Shown piece by piece: positions 1 to 8,693 of a stretch of DNA of 64,000 nt. A program made the translations under genes and the position numbers. Each line of letters opens with the position of its first letter. Positions within the stretch are counted from its first letter, which is position 1. The notes below the pieces were generated by a model. It saw nothing but the letters and a program-made list of their open reading frames with translations, did not search any database and was not told where the DNA came from. The stretch is from Kocuria rosea (GTDB lineage Bacteria > Actinomycetota > Actinomycetes > Actinomycetales > Micrococcaceae), in the NCBI RefSeq assembly GCF_006094695.1, contig NZ_CP035103.1:3162001-3226000 (forward strand). The letters are read 5' to 3'.

Positions 1-254
1 ACGACCGTCAGCTGCAGGTGCTCCAGGGTCAGGGCCCACAGCGATGCGGGGCTCAGGGTCACGGCCTCCGTCTCGGTGAGCTCCGCCGTGGTCAGCCAGA
101 GCACGAGCAGGCCCAGCGCCGCGAGGATCGCCACGGGCTGCAGGAGCAGGCCCTTCCAGGTGCGCTGGTCCGGGTCGGCCGCGGCCGGGCGTGACACGGG
201 GTCGTCGGCGGGCTCCGGCTCCGCGGCGGCGGGGCGCTCGGTCTGTGCGCTCAT
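1..254 (-). CDS. Glycine betaine/choline-type ABC transporter permease, N-terminal part (cut by window edge)
   Basis: Only the first 84 residues are present; the gene runs off the left edge. The ATG at 252-254 overlaps the TGA of the upstream ATPase gene (ATGA), so the two are probably translationally coupled. A polar, Pro/Glu-rich N-terminus of about 35 residues is followed by a hydrophobic segment (LLLQPVAILAALGLLVLWL), as expected for the first membrane span of an integral membrane protein. The position, third after one permease and the ATPase, matches OpuC/ProU-type osmoprotectant operons, which often carry two permease genes. The permease assignment rests on context plus the membrane span, because no EAA loop is in the window. 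The substrate-binding protein would be expected further left. Confidence 0.7.
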   Translation of the reverse strand, partial: MSAQTERPAAAEPEPADDPVSRPAAADPDQRTWKGLLLQPVAILAALGLLVLWLTTAELTETEAVTLSPASLWALTLEHLQLTV

Positions 255-1492
255 CGGTCCCCGCCTCCCGGGCTCGCGCTGACCGCGGGCATCTCACCCG
301 TGTTGTGGCCGAGGGGCGCGTCCTCCGCGGCCACGGCCCGGCGGGCCTCGGTGATCGCGGCCATGACGGTCTCGACGTAGATGACGCCCTCGAACCGGTC
401 CCGCGGCCCCACCACGAGCGCCGCCCCCGTGCTGGAGACGAGCATGGTGTCCAGCGCGTCGTTGAGCGTGGAACTCGTGCCGACCAGGGGCAGGCGGTCG
501 TTGCGCTCCCCGGGGACGGTCCCGAAGCGCTCGAGCTGCCGGCGGGAGGGCCAGGACAGCGGCCGGCCGCGCTCGTCGACGACGACGACGTCCCGGGTGC
601 CCGCCTCGTCGATCCGCCCGAGCACCGCCCGGACGTCCTCGCCGGGACGGGTGGTCACCGCGGGGACGAGGTCGACCTCCCGGACCCGGGTGAGGGTGAG
701 CTGCTTGAGCCCCGCGCCCGAGCCGATGAAGTCCTCCACGAAATCGTCGGCCGGTTCCGCCAGGACGCGCTCCGGGGCGTCGTACTGGACGATCCGGGCG
801 CCCTCGTCGAAGACCGCGATCCAGTCGCCGAGCTTGACCGCCTCGTCGAAGTCGTGGGTCACGCACACGATGGTCTTCTGCAGCTCGTGCTGGATGTTGA
901 TGAGCTCGTCCTGGAGCCGCTGGCGGGTGATGGGGTCCACGGCCCCGAACGGCTCGTCCATGAGCAGCACGGGCGGGTCCGCGGCCAGGGCGCGGGCCAC
1001 CCCGACGCGCTGCTGCTGACCCCCGGAGAGCTCTCTCGGGTACCGGTCGCGGTAGACGGCCGGGTCGAGGGAGACGAGCTCGAGCAGCTCGTCCACGCGG
1101 GCGGCGATGCGCTGCTTGTCCCAGCCGAGCATCTTCGGGACCATGCCGATGTTGGTGGCCACGCTCATGTGCGGGAACAGCCCGCCGGCCTGGATCACGT
1201 AGCCGATGCCGCGGCGCAGCTCGTCGCCGTTCATCGAGGTCACGTCCTGGCCGTCGATGACGATCCGGCCCTCGGTGGGTTCGATGAGCCGGTTGATCAT
1301 CTTCAGCGTGGTGGTCTTGCCGCAGCCGGAGGGGCCCACGAGCATGACGATGCTGCCCGCGGGGATCTCGAGCGTCAGGCCGTCGACCGCGGCCTTGGCC
1401 TGCCCGGGGTAGCGCTTGGAGACGTTCTCCAGTAGGATCCGGGCCCCGGTGACGGAGGAGTCTGTGCGGGGGGTGGTCATGGAGTCAGACAC
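251..1492 (-). CDS. Glycine betaine/carnitine/choline ABC transporter ATP-binding protein
   Basis: A 413-residue ATPase that would energise osmoprotectant uptake. Walker A is at about residues 53-60 (GPSGCGKT), the signature LSGGQQQRVGVAR at 156-167 and Walker B LLMDEPFGAVDP at 176-187, with the switch histidine in VTHDFDEA. Residues of about 275-385 form a tail with two CBS-like repeats (DVVVVDERGRPLS, AALVVGPRDRFEGVIYV), the arrangement known in OpuA/OpuCA/ProV, where CBS domains sense ionic strength. The GTG at 1492 has GAGG five bases upstream and overlaps the preceding permease by 8 bases; an ATG at 1480 is the alternative start. It sits between two permease genes. The substrate is inferred from family resemblance only. 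Confidence 0.9.
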   Translation of the reverse strand: MSDSMTTPRTDSSVTGARILLENVSKRYPGQAKAAVDGLTLEIPAGSIVMLVGPSGCGKTTTLKMINRLIEPTEGRIVIDGQDVTSMNGDELRRGIGYVIQAGGLFPHMSVATNIGMVPKMLGWDKQRIAARVDELLELVSLDPAVYRDRYPRELSGGQQQRVGVARALAADPPVLLMDEPFGAVDPITRQRLQDELINIQHELQKTIVCVTHDFDEAVKLGDWIAVFDEGARIVQYDAPERVLAEPADDFVEDFIGSGAGLKQLTLTRVREVDLVPAVTTRPGEDVRAVLGRIDEAGTRDVVVVDERGRPLSWPSRRQLERFGTVPGERNDRLPLVGTSSTLNDALDTMLVSSTGAALVVGPRDRFEGVIYVETVMAAITEARRAVAAEDAPLGHNTGEMPAVSASPGGGDR

Positions 1493-2126
1493 GGATACCT
1501 CGCGATGTGGTGAGCCGGCCGAGCAGCACGAGCAGCCCGTCCAGGATGAGTGCGACGACGATGACGGCCACGACGCCGGTGACGACCGACGCGAAGGAGT
1601 TGGCGCCCCCGAGCCGCGACAGGCCCGAGAAGATGAAGCCGCCCAGGCCGGGGCCGAGCACGTAGGCGGCGATGGCGGCCACGCCCATCACCATCTGCGC
1701 CGAGACCCGCATGCCGGCCTGGATGACCGGCCACGCCATCGGCAGCTCCACGCGCAGGAAGGTCGCCGCCCTGCTCATGCCGAGCCCGCGCGCCGCCTCA
1801 ACGGTGGCCTGCGGGACCCCGGCGAGCCCCACGAGCGCGTTGCGCAGGACGGGGAGGACGGCGAAGAAGGTGACGACGACGACGGCGGGGGCCACCCCGA
1901 ACCCCAGCGGGGCGATCAGCAGGCCGATGAGCGCGAAGGACGGGATGGTCAGCCCCACGGCCGAGACGTTGTTGGCCACGGTCGTGAGCCGGGGCGAGCG
2001 GTAGCACAGCGCCGCGAGGGCCACCGCCAGGACCGTGGCCAGGACCAGGCACTGGACCACCAGGGAGAAGTGCTGCCAGCTGGCGAAGAGGATCTGTTCC
2101 CACCGGTCGGAGACGTACTCGATCAC
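1485..2126 (-). CDS. Glycine betaine/choline-type ABC transporter permease
   Basis: A 213-residue membrane protein, the usual length for OpuCB/OpuCD-type permeases. It has about five to six hydrophobic spans (for example VVQCLVLATVLAVALAALCY near the N-terminus) and a recognisable EAA loop (EAARGLGMSRAATFLRVELP) that would contact the ATPase. I chose the GTG at 2126 because GAAGG lies about six bases upstream; an ATG 60 bases further up would add a non-family-like leader. It is the first gene of the transporter operon and overlaps the ATPase start. The divergent flavoprotein gene begins 150 bases away, so the region between holds both promoters. Confidence 0.85.
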   Translation of the reverse strand: MIEYVSDRWEQILFASWQHFSLVVQCLVLATVLAVALAALCYRSPRLTTVANNVSAVGLTIPSFALIGLLIAPLGFGVAPAVVVVTFFAVLPVLRNALVGLAGVPQATVEAARGLGMSRAATFLRVELPMAWPVIQAGMRVSAQMVMGVAAIAAYVLGPGLGGFIFSGLSRLGGANSFASVVTGVVAVIVVALILDGLLVLLGRLTTSRGIRV

Positions 2127-2275
2127 GGCACACCCTTCGGTCGTCGTCGATGACGTGGTCACCCGGCCTGGCAAGAAGGCTAGCACTCCGTTCTCATGGA
2201 GATGGCCCGGATCACACCTGCCCGAGCGCCGTCGGGGCTGTTGTCGGGCGGCGCGCCCGTTGGCAGACTCGGGGC

Positions 2276-3700
2276 ATGACAGAGCCCCGGGACAGGTACG
2301 ACGTGGTGGTGATCGGCGGTGGTCCGGTCGGCGAGAACGCGGCCGACCGCGTGGTGCGGGGCGGGCTGAGCGCCGCGCTCGTCGAGGCGGAGCTCGTGGG
2401 CGGGGAGTGCTCCTACTGGGCGTGCACGCCCTCGAAGGCGCTGCTGCGCCCGGGCGCGGCCCTCGAGGCCGCCCGCGGAGTGGCCGGGGCGGCCGAGGCC
2501 GTCACCGGCCCGCCGGACGCGGCGGCGGTGCTGCGCCGCCGGGACGGGTTCGCGGCGCACTGGGACGACACCGGCCAGGCGGAGTGGCTGGCCGGGGCCG
2601 GCGTGGACCTGGTCCGGGGCCGGGGCGCGCTGGCCGGGCCCCGGCGGGTCCGGGTCACCGCCGAGGACGGCGGCGTCCGGGTGCTCGAGGCCCGGCACGC
2701 CGTGGTGCTGGCCACGGGCTCGCGGCCGGTCGTGCCCCCGGTCCCGGGTCTCGGGGACGTGCCGTTCTGGGGCACGCGCGACGCCACCGCCGCCCAGGAG
2801 GTCCCCGGGTCCCTGGCGGTGCTCGGCGGGGGCGTGGCCGGCACGGAGCTCGCGCAGGCCTTCGCCCGCCTGGGCTCCCGGGTCACGGTGGTCGCCCGCA
2901 GCCGGCTGCTGAGCGTCTTCCCGTCCACCGCCGCGCGGCTGGTCGCCGAGGCCCTCGACGCCGAGGGCGTCACGGTCGTCGAGGGGCGGGCCACGGAGCG
3001 GGTCCGGTCCGCCGGCGGCGGTGTCGAGCTCGACCTCGAGGGCGGCGGGACCGTGTCCGCGGAGCAGCTGCTGGTGAGCACGGGGCGGCGGCCCGCGCTC
3101 GCGGACCTGGGCCTCGAGGAGCTCGGCCTGGACCCCTCCGCGCTGCGGGTCGACGGCTCGGGCCTCGTGGCGGGTGCGGAGGGCGGCTGGCTCTACGCCG
3201 CCGGGGACGCGGCGGGCGGGCCCCTGCTGACCCACCAGGGGAAGTACCAGGCGCGCGCCGTCGCGGACGCGGTCGTGGCGCGCGCGGCCGGCCGGCTGGG
3301 AGCGTCCGCGCCCCCGTGGTCCCCGTACGCGTCCACGGCCGACGGGTGCGCCGTCCCGCAGGTGGTCTTCACCGACCCCGCGGTGGCCTCCGTGGGCCGC
3401 TCCGCCGAGCAGGCCCGCACGGACGGCCTCGAGGTGGACGTCGTGGAGCACGCCATCGACGTGGCCGGAGCGCTCCTGCACCGCGACGACTACCGGGGCT
3501 GGGCCCAGCTCGTGGTCGACCGCCGGCGCCGGACCCTCGTGGGCGCGACCTTCGCCGGCCCGGACGTGACGGAGCTGCTGCACGCGGCGACCGTCGCCGT
3601 GGTCGGCGAGGTGCCGCTGGAGCGGCTCTGGCACGCGGTGCCCGTCTTCCCCACCATCAGCGAGGTCTGGCTGCGGCTGCTCGAGGAGTACGGGCTCTGA
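2276..3700 (+). CDS. FAD/NAD(P)-dependent pyridine nucleotide-disulfide oxidoreductase (dihydrolipoamide dehydrogenase/mercuric reductase family)
   Basis: A 474-residue class I flavoprotein disulfide reductase. An N-terminal FAD-binding Rossmann motif (VVVIGGGPVGENAADR) is followed by the redox-active disulfide in GGECSYWACTPSK, a second nucleotide-binding motif (LAVLGGGVAGTELAQAFARLG) and an FAD-ribityl motif (LYAAGDAAGG). The C-terminal dimerisation domain carries HAVPVFPTISE, where the usual H-x-x-x-x-E catalytic dyad is spaced normally. The true partner substrate is unknown. It is not clustered with 2-oxoacid dehydrogenase or mer genes, so lipoamide, mercury or another electron acceptor cannot be chosen from sequence. 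The start codon is ATG 2276, just downstream of a CAGACT hexamer. The stop codon lies inside a hairpin shared with the convergent HAD gene. Confidence 0.88.
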   Translation: MTEPRDRYDVVVIGGGPVGENAADRVVRGGLSAALVEAELVGGECSYWACTPSKALLRPGAALEAARGVAGAAEAVTGPPDAAAVLRRRDGFAAHWDDTGQAEWLAGAGVDLVRGRGALAGPRRVRVTAEDGGVRVLEARHAVVLATGSRPVVPPVPGLGDVPFWGTRDATAAQEVPGSLAVLGGGVAGTELAQAFARLGSRVTVVARSRLLSVFPSTAARLVAEALDAEGVTVVEGRATERVRSAGGGVELDLEGGGTVSAEQLLVSTGRRPALADLGLEELGLDPSALRVDGSGLVAGAEGGWLYAAGDAAGGPLLTHQGKYQARAVADAVVARAAGRLGASAPPWSPYASTADGCAVPQVVFTDPAVASVGRSAEQARTDGLEVDVVEHAIDVAGALLHRDDYRGWAQLVVDRRRRTLVGATFAGPDVTELLHAATVAVVGEVPLERLWHAVPVFPTISEVWLRLLEEYGL

Positions 3701-3717
3701 GCCGCCGGGCTCAGAGC
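3694..3717. terminator. Bidirectional hairpin terminator spanning both stop codons
   Basis: A perfect 10-bp stem (GCTCTGAGCC / GGCTCAGAGC) with a 4-base loop. It contains the TGA of the oxidoreductase (3698-3700) and the TGA of the convergent HAD gene (3711-3713). There is no T-tract on either side, which is common for actinobacterial terminators. Confidence 0.7.
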
Positions 3718-4712
3718 AGGGAGCGCAGGATCCGGGCGACGCCGTCCTCGTAGACCGTGTGCGTCACCTCGTGGCACGCGGCCGCGACCTCGTCCGGGGA
3801 CTGGCCCATGGCCACGCCGCGGGCGGCCCAGTCGAGCATCTCGATGTCGTTGCGGCCGTCGCCGACGGCGACCGTGTGGGACGGGTCCACGCCGAGCCGG
3901 CGGCGGATCTGCTCCAGGGCGCTGGCCTTGGAGACGCCGTTGGCGGCGATGTCGAGCCAGGCGCTCCAGCCCACGGAGTACGTGACGCCGCGCAGCCCGG
4001 CCTCGTCGATCGCCCGGGCGAACTCCTCCGGGGTGTGCTCCGTGCTGTACACCACCATGCGCACGGCCTTCATCCGCGCCAGCTGGTGCAGGTCCACGCC
4101 GATCGCCTCGATGCCGAAGGACGCGTCCTGGAAGCGCTCCGTGGAGTAGAAGGACCCGTCCTCGGTCTCGAGGGCGAACTTCGCGGTGGGCAGACGCTGC
4201 TCGAGGGCCTCGAGGGCCTGGCCGGGGTCGAAGGAGACGCACTCGAGCACCCGGTGGTACGCCGGCAGCTCCGGGTCCAGCTCGAGCGTCATGCCGCCGT
4301 TGGAGCACACGGCGTAGCCGCGCTCCTGGCCGATGAGCTCCACCACGGGCAGGGTCGCCCCCTTGGAGCGCCCGGTGGAGATGACCACGTGGTGGCCGGC
4401 CGCCAGCACGGCCTGGGCCGCCTCGCGCACCGGCCGGGACATGTGGCCGTCGTGGTCGACGAGCGTGCCGTCGACGTCGAGGGCCACCAGGTACTGGACG
4501 CCCGCCTCCTTCTTCCACCCGTTCGAGCGGGGAGGCTGGACCTTGAGGGGGATCCGGACGTCGGCGGCGGAGCGCGCGGGCGCGGTGGTGCCGCCGGCCG
4601 TGTCGCTGAGGTCCTCCGAGTGCTCGACCTTCAGCGGGACGGTGGAGTTGATGCCGACGAGTTCGTGCTGGTCCTCGGTGCCAGCGGTCTTTTCTTTTGT
4701 CATGCGGGACAT
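3711..4712 (-). CDS. Cof-type HAD-superfamily phosphatase with N-terminal extension
   Basis: A 333-residue protein with a HAD core. Motif I is ALDVDGTLVD near residue 78, motif II is STGRSK, and a late motif reads VGDGRNDIEMLDWA, typical of Cof-type sugar- or nucleotide-phosphatases that use Mg2+ and an aspartyl-phosphate intermediate. The first 70 or so residues, rich in Glu, Asp, Thr and Ala, are not part of the HAD fold and look disordered; the family normally starts near motif I. The alternatives are an ATG nine bases downstream or a much shorter protein, but the reading frame of the extension has codon usage like the rest. The substrate is unknown. Confidence 0.85.
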   Translation of the reverse strand: MSRMTKEKTAGTEDQHELVGINSTVPLKVEHSEDLSDTAGGTTAPARSAADVRIPLKVQPPRSNGWKKEAGVQYLVALDVDGTLVDHDGHMSRPVREAAQAVLAAGHHVVISTGRSKGATLPVVELIGQERGYAVCSNGGMTLELDPELPAYHRVLECVSFDPGQALEALEQRLPTAKFALETEDGSFYSTERFQDASFGIEAIGVDLHQLARMKAVRMVVYSTEHTPEEFARAIDEAGLRGVTYSVGWSAWLDIAANGVSKASALEQIRRRLGVDPSHTVAVGDGRNDIEMLDWAARGVAMGQSPDEVAAACHEVTHTVYEDGVARILRSLL

Positions 4713-4786
4713 GGTGCCACATCACACCGACAGGATGGCCGAGATGTCGATGTGAGATGAACGGGAGCCGAACGCCTCCCGGCGGC

Positions 4787-6091
4787 TCAGCGCCGGACGG
4801 GGATGGTCTCCTGGCCGCGCAGGTAGGGCCGCAGCGCCTCGGGGACGCGCACCGACCCGTCGGCCTGCTGGTGGGTCTCGAGGATGGCGGCCAGCCAGCG
4901 GGTGGTCGCCAGCGTCCCGTTGAGGGTGGCCACCGTGCGGGTGCCGCCCTTGCGGACCTTGCCGGCGGCGTCCGTGGTCTCGGGCAGCCGCTCCCGGATG
5001 TTGAGCCGCCGCGCCTGGTAGGTGGTGCAGTTCGACGTGGAGGTCAGTTCCCGGTACTTGCCCTGGGTGGGGACCCAGGCCTCGCAGTCGAACTTGCGGG
5101 CCGCGGAGGTGCCGAGGTCCCCGGCGGCGGTGTCGATCACCCGGTAGGCGAGCTCGCACTTGGCGAGCATCTCCTCCTCCCACGCGAGCAGCCGCGCGTG
5201 CTCCGCCTCCGCGTCCTCCGGGGAGCAGTAGACGAACATCTCGAGCTTGTTGAACTGGTGCACGCGGATGATGCCCCGGGTGTCCCTGCCCCCGGAGCCG
5301 GCCTCGCGGCGGTAGCAGGAGGACCAGCCGGCGTAGCGCAGCGGGCCGTCGGAGAGGTCGAGGATCTCGTCGGCGTGGTAGCCCGCCAGGGGGACCTCGG
5401 AGGTGCCCACGAGGTACAGCTCGTCCTTGCCCACGTGGTAGATCTCGTCGGAGTGGGCGACGTCGAAGCCCGTGCCGCTCATGATCTCGGGGCGCACGAG
5501 GTTCGGGGTGGTCATGGGGACGAAGCCGTTGTCCAGCGCCTGGTCCTGGCCCATGAGCAGCAGGGCGGTCTCGAGCCGGGCGACGTCGCGCTTGAGGAAG
5601 TAGAACCGGGCGCCGGAGACCTTGGACCCCCGCTCCATGTCGATGCCGTCCACGAGCTCGCCGATCTCCAGGTGGTCCCTGGGCTCGACGCCCTCCGCGG
5701 CGAAGTCGCGGGGCTCCCCGACGGTCCGGAGCAGGACGAAGTCGTCCTCCCCGCCCGTGGGGACGCCGTCGAGGACGAGGTTGTCGACGACCGCGACGAG
5801 CTCGTCCTGACCGGCACGGGCGGCCTCCGCGGCCGCCTGCGCCTCCTTGACCCGGGCGGCCAGCTCCTTGACCTCGGCGAGCAGCGCCTGCTTCTGCTCG
5901 CCCTGGGCCCGGGCCACCTGCTTGCCGAAGGCGTTCTGCTCGGCCCGCAGGGACTCGTACTCGGTGATCAGCCGGCGGCGCTCGACGTCCGCCTCCAGGA
6001 TCCGGTCGATCAGGGTGTCGTCCGCCCCGCGGGCACGCTGCGAGGCGCGGAAGACGTCGGGGTTCTCACGGAGCTGGTTGATGTCGATCAC
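4787..6091 (-). CDS. serS: Serine--tRNA ligase
   Basis: Cytoplasmic enzyme that charges tRNA-Ser (and tRNA-Sec where present). The 434-residue length is normal. The N-terminal region forms the long antiparallel coiled-coil arm (about residues 30-100, rich in Glu, Ala, Arg and Lys). Class II motif 2 is seen in [15 protein letters not shown] and FNKLEMFVY, and motif 3 in [20 protein letters not shown]. The GTG at 6091 gives the canonical N-terminus [21 protein letters not shown] hexamer ends 6 bases before this GTG and no Shine-Dalgarno sequence is visible, so the mRNA may be leaderless. It is divergent from the lipid kinase gene. Confidence 0.97.
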   Translation of the reverse strand: MIDINQLRENPDVFRASQRARGADDTLIDRILEADVERRRLITEYESLRAEQNAFGKQVARAQGEQKQALLAEVKELAARVKEAQAAAEAARAGQDELVAVVDNLVLDGVPTGGEDDFVLLRTVGEPRDFAAEGVEPRDHLEIGELVDGIDMERGSKVSGARFYFLKRDVARLETALLLMGQDQALDNGFVPMTTPNLVRPEIMSGTGFDVAHSDEIYHVGKDELYLVGTSEVPLAGYHADEILDLSDGPLRYAGWSSCYRREAGSGGRDTRGIIRVHQFNKLEMFVYCSPEDAEAEHARLLAWEEEMLAKCELAYRVIDTAAGDLGTSAARKFDCEAWVPTQGKYRELTSTSNCTTYQARRLNIRERLPETTDAAGKVRKGGTRTVATLNGTLATTRWLAAILETHQQADGSVRVPEALRPYLRGQETIPVRR

Positions 6092-6097
6092 CCTGAC

Positions 6098-6103
6098 AGG
6101 GTA
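6098..6103 (-). promoter_or_regulatory. Candidate -10 element of serS (leaderless)
   Basis: On the minus strand the hexamer TACCCT is followed by GTCAGG and then the GTG start, which would put the transcription start on or beside the start codon. Confidence 0.45.
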
Positions 6104-6157
6104 CCCAAGTCCTCCGGACGCGACGGGGGTTAGGGTGGAGGCCCGTCGCGATCCGCC

Positions 6158-6181
6158 CGGCGCCGCGGGCCCGCGGCGCCG
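6158..6181. repeat. Perfect 24-bp palindrome between serS and the lipid kinase
   Basis: A fully self-complementary GC-only stretch centred between 6169 and 6170, downstream of a TAGGGT hexamer (6131-6136) that could be the -10 of the lipid kinase. GGCGCC recurs five times between 6159 and 6229. It could act as a leader hairpin or a protein-binding site; its role is unknown. Confidence 0.5.
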
Positions 6182-6251
6182 TGCCGCGGCGCCACCGCCC
6201 CACCGCACGGCGCCACCGGTCCCCGGCGCCGCAGAACCGAGGAGTCCTTCC

Positions 6252-7193
6252 GTGACCGCCACTCCCGTGGCCCCCAAACGGGTCGCCGTCGTCATCAACC
6301 CCATCAAGGCCGACGCGGACGTCGCCCGCGACGCCGTGATCATCGGGTGCCGCAAGGGCGGGTTCCCCGACCCCGTGTTCTACGAGACCGCGGAGGACGA
6401 CCCGGGCTCCTCGATGACCCGCGAGGCGCTCGAGCAGGGCGCCGACCTCGTCATCGCCGCCGGCGGCGACGGCACCGTCCGGGCCGTGGCGGAGGCGCTG
6501 GTCGGCCACGACACCCCGCTGGGCCTCATCCCGCTGGGCACCGGCAACCTCCTGGCCCGCAACCTGGGCGCCGACCTGGGCGATCCCCACCGCAACGTGG
6601 ACATCGCGCTCTTCGGCGCGGAGCGGGCCATCGACATGGCCACGTTCCGCGTGGAGCTCGAGGACGGGACCGTGGGGGACCACGCGTTCTGCGTCATGGG
6701 CGGGGCGGGCTTCGACGCCCAGATCATGACGGACACCCGGGACGAGCTGAAGAAGCTGGTCGGCTGGGCGGCCTACGGGGAGGCCGGGGTCCGGCACCTG
6801 ATCGCGCCCCCGCGGTGGGCCCGCTTCCGGATCGACGACGGCGAGTGGCAGAGCCGCCGCGTCCGCTCCGTGATGGCCGCCAACTGCGGGATCCTCACCG
6901 CGGGCCTGATCCTGGTGCCGCAGGCCAAGATCAACGACGGCCTGCTGGACCTCGTGGTGATGTCCCCGCGCAGCACGCTGGAGTGGGCGCTGATGGCCGC
7001 CAAGGTCGTGTTCCGGCAGCGGCGCGACCTGCCCGTGATCGAGTTCTTCGCCGCGAAGAAGGTGCGCGTGGAGTTCCACGAGCCCATCGAGTCCCAGATG
7101 GACGGGGACGGCACCGGGCTGATCAACGGGTTCGAGTCCGAGATCCTCCCGGGCGCGCTCTCCGTGCGGGTTCCGCCCTCCCAGGGCGACTGA
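6252..7193 (+). CDS. Diacylglycerol kinase-family lipid kinase
   Basis: A 313-residue protein of the DAGK catalytic family, predicted to phosphorylate a lipid such as diacylglycerol or a related polyprenyl or sphingoid lipid at the membrane face with ATP. The nucleotide-binding GGDGT motif ([17 protein letters not shown]) and the [12 protein letters not shown] motif are intact. The C-terminal half has the second domain of the YegS/DgkB fold ([22 protein letters not shown]). The GTG at 6252 follows a GAGGAG-like site (CCGAGGAGTCC) and gives the N-terminus [17 protein letters not shown]. It is divergent from serS and convergent with the next small gene. Confidence 0.9.
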   Translation: MTATPVAPKRVAVVINPIKADADVARDAVIIGCRKGGFPDPVFYETAEDDPGSSMTREALEQGADLVIAAGGDGTVRAVAEALVGHDTPLGLIPLGTGNLLARNLGADLGDPHRNVDIALFGAERAIDMATFRVELEDGTVGDHAFCVMGGAGFDAQIMTDTRDELKKLVGWAAYGEAGVRHLIAPPRWARFRIDDGEWQSRRVRSVMAANCGILTAGLILVPQAKINDGLLDLVVMSPRSTLEWALMAAKVVFRQRRDLPVIEFFAAKKVRVEFHEPIESQMDGDGTGLINGFESEILPGALSVRVPPSQGD

Positions 7194-7224
7194 CCCGCAC
7201 GGGCGCCCGGGCCCCGCGGGTCAG
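7190..7224. terminator. Bidirectional hairpin terminator between convergent genes
   Basis: Perfect 9-bp arms (CTGACCCGC / GCGGGTCAG) with a 17-base loop that itself contains GGGCGCCC. The stop codons of the lipid kinase and of the convergent small gene both fall in the arms. Confidence 0.65.
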
Positions 7225-7547
7225 TCGGCGGGATCGGGCCGGCGGCTCAGGCCCGCCACGAACGCGGCCACGAGGGCGAGCACGGCCAGTCCCACGGCCA
7301 CGAGCGGGCCCTGCCCGCGGTCCGTGACCGAGGCGACCGGCTCCGGGACGACCCGGGAGGCCGGCACGAGGTCGAGGGCGTCGGCGGTCCGGGGGTCCCC
7401 GACGACGGGGCTCGGGCCGATCTCGACGCGGACCACCTGACTCGGCTCGGGCGGCGCGGCCGCCGCGGCCGGCGGAGCGGCGAGCGCGCAGGCCAGGAGG
7501 GCCGGGGCGGCGGCGAGGGCGAGGCGGCGGACGGCGGGAGCAGGCAT
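7221..7547 (-). CDS. Small secreted/membrane-anchored hypothetical protein
   Basis: A 108-residue protein with no recognised family. It begins with a cleavable-looking signal peptide (MPAPAVRRLALAAAPALLAC..., Ala-rich to about residue 32). The middle is a short Pro/Val/Asp-rich segment, and the protein ends with a hydrophobic span (LVAVGLAVLALVAAFVAGL) followed by RRPDPAD. That is a signal-peptide plus C-terminal anchor layout without an LPxTG sortase motif. The ATG at 7547 has GGAGG seven bases upstream. The upstream region contains an AT-rich patch near 7643-7670 that may be its promoter. Confidence 0.7.
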   Translation of the reverse strand: MPAPAVRRLALAAAPALLACALAAPPAAAAAPPEPSQVVRVEIGPSPVVGDPRTADALDLVPASRVVPEPVASVTDRGQGPLVAVGLAVLALVAAFVAGLSRRPDPAD

Positions 7548-7691
7548 GGTGGCACCTCCGGTCGGGCTCGGTCCCGACCCGGGGGGTCGATCGACACCGG
7601 CTGAAGATCGCGGGCACGGACGCGCCCGCACTCCCCATGGTGCATGTATTCGCAATTGCTAACAAGCGGGGGTGCGGTGCGCGTCCTCGCG

Positions 7692-8693
7692 TTACGCGCC
7701 GCCCGGTGCGCCCTGCACGGGCGGGTTCTCCGGGGTCCGGCGGTCGCGGTCCTGGAGGGCGGCGACCCAGGCGGCCGCCTCGCGGAAGGCGTCGTCGGAG
7801 TGGTGCGGGGCCACGGTCGCCACCTTGTGGTCGGCCCGCGGATAGGAGCCGAGGAAGCGCGTGCTGGGACAGACGCGGCGCAAACCCTCGACGGCGTCCG
7901 CCACCCGGGCGTCGAGGATGTGACCGTCGACGTCCACGCTGAAGAAGTACTCCCCGAGGAAGTTGCCCGTGGGCCGCGACTCGATCCGCGAGAGGTTGAC
8001 CCCCCGGGTCGCGAACTGCTCGAGGATCTCCATGAGGGCCCCGGCGCGGTCCTCCCACAGGGGAATGACGAGCGTGGTGCGGTCCGCGCCCGTGCGCGGC
8101 GGCAGGGGCACCCCGGGCCGGGCCACGAGCACGAACCGGGTGACGGCGGCCCTGTTGTCCCCGATGTCCTGCGCCAGCACCTCGAGCTCGGGGTGCTGCT
8201 CGACGACCACGGGCGAGCAGACCGCGGCGTCGAAGCCCGCCCGGGACGCCGGCCCCTCGCGCCCCGCCCCGCCGGGGAGCAGCGCGAGCGCCGCGGCGGC
8301 CGTGGAGGACGCCGGGACGTAGTCCACGCCCGGCAGCCGCTCGTCCATCCAGCCCCGCACCTGGGCCCAGGCGTGGGAGTGCGTGGAGACCGAGCGGACG
8401 TCGGCGAGCGCCGTGCCCGGCGGGGCCACGAGGACGAAGCTGATGGGCACCAGCGCCTCACGGACGATGCGCAGCTCGCTGCCGGTGGCCACCGCGTCGA
8501 GGGTCGCGGTCACGCCGCCCTCCACGGAGTTCTCGATGGGCACCATGGCGGCGTCGACCTCGCCGGAGCGGACGGCCGCGAGCGCCACGGGCACGGAGGA
8601 CACGGGGAGGCGCTCCGCCTCACGGGCGCCCGCCACGCTCAGCAGCGCGGCCTCGGTGAAGGTGCCGGCGGGGCCCAGGTAGGCGTACCTCAA
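7692..8693 (-). CDS. pheA: Prephenate dehydratase
   Basis: Converts prephenate to phenylpyruvate in phenylalanine synthesis. The 333-residue protein starts RYAYLGPAGTFTEAAL, the conserved PheA N-terminus. The catalytic region includes MVPIENSVEGGV and DNRAAVTRFVLVA (the TRF motif). A C-terminal ACT domain (about residues 195-275) carries the GVNLSRIESRP motif that binds phenylalanine for feedback control. The best start is a TTG at 8693 that overlaps the TGA of the rhodanese gene (TTGA), suggesting coupled translation; no other start preserves the conserved N-terminus. The last 45 or so residues are a poorly conserved tail. Confidence 0.93.
   Translation of the reverse strand: MRYAYLGPAGTFTEAALLSVAGAREAERLPVSSVPVALAAVRSGEVDAAMVPIENSVEGGVTATLDAVATGSELRIVREALVPISFVLVAPPGTALADVRSVSTHSHAWAQVRGWMDERLPGVDYVPASSTAAAALALLPGGAGREGPASRAGFDAAVCSPVVVEQHPELEVLAQDIGDNRAAVTRFVLVARPGVPLPPRTGADRTTLVIPLWEDRAGALMEILEQFATRGVNLSRIESRPTGNFLGEYFFSVDVDGHILDARVADAVEGLRRVCPSTRFLGSYPRADHKVATVAPHHSDDAFREAAAWVAALQDRDRRTPENPPVQGAPGGA

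Noticed and set aside
191..1435. Long plus-strand frame opposite the ABC ATPase gene
   Set aside because: It is antisense to a gene with all ABC ATPase motifs and has Asp/Gly/His/Arg-rich composition without any domain.
7129..7139. GGTTCGAGTCC, which looks like a tRNA T-loop
   Set aside because: It lies inside the lipid kinase coding region and has no acceptor stem or anticodon arm around it. No tRNA was found in the window.
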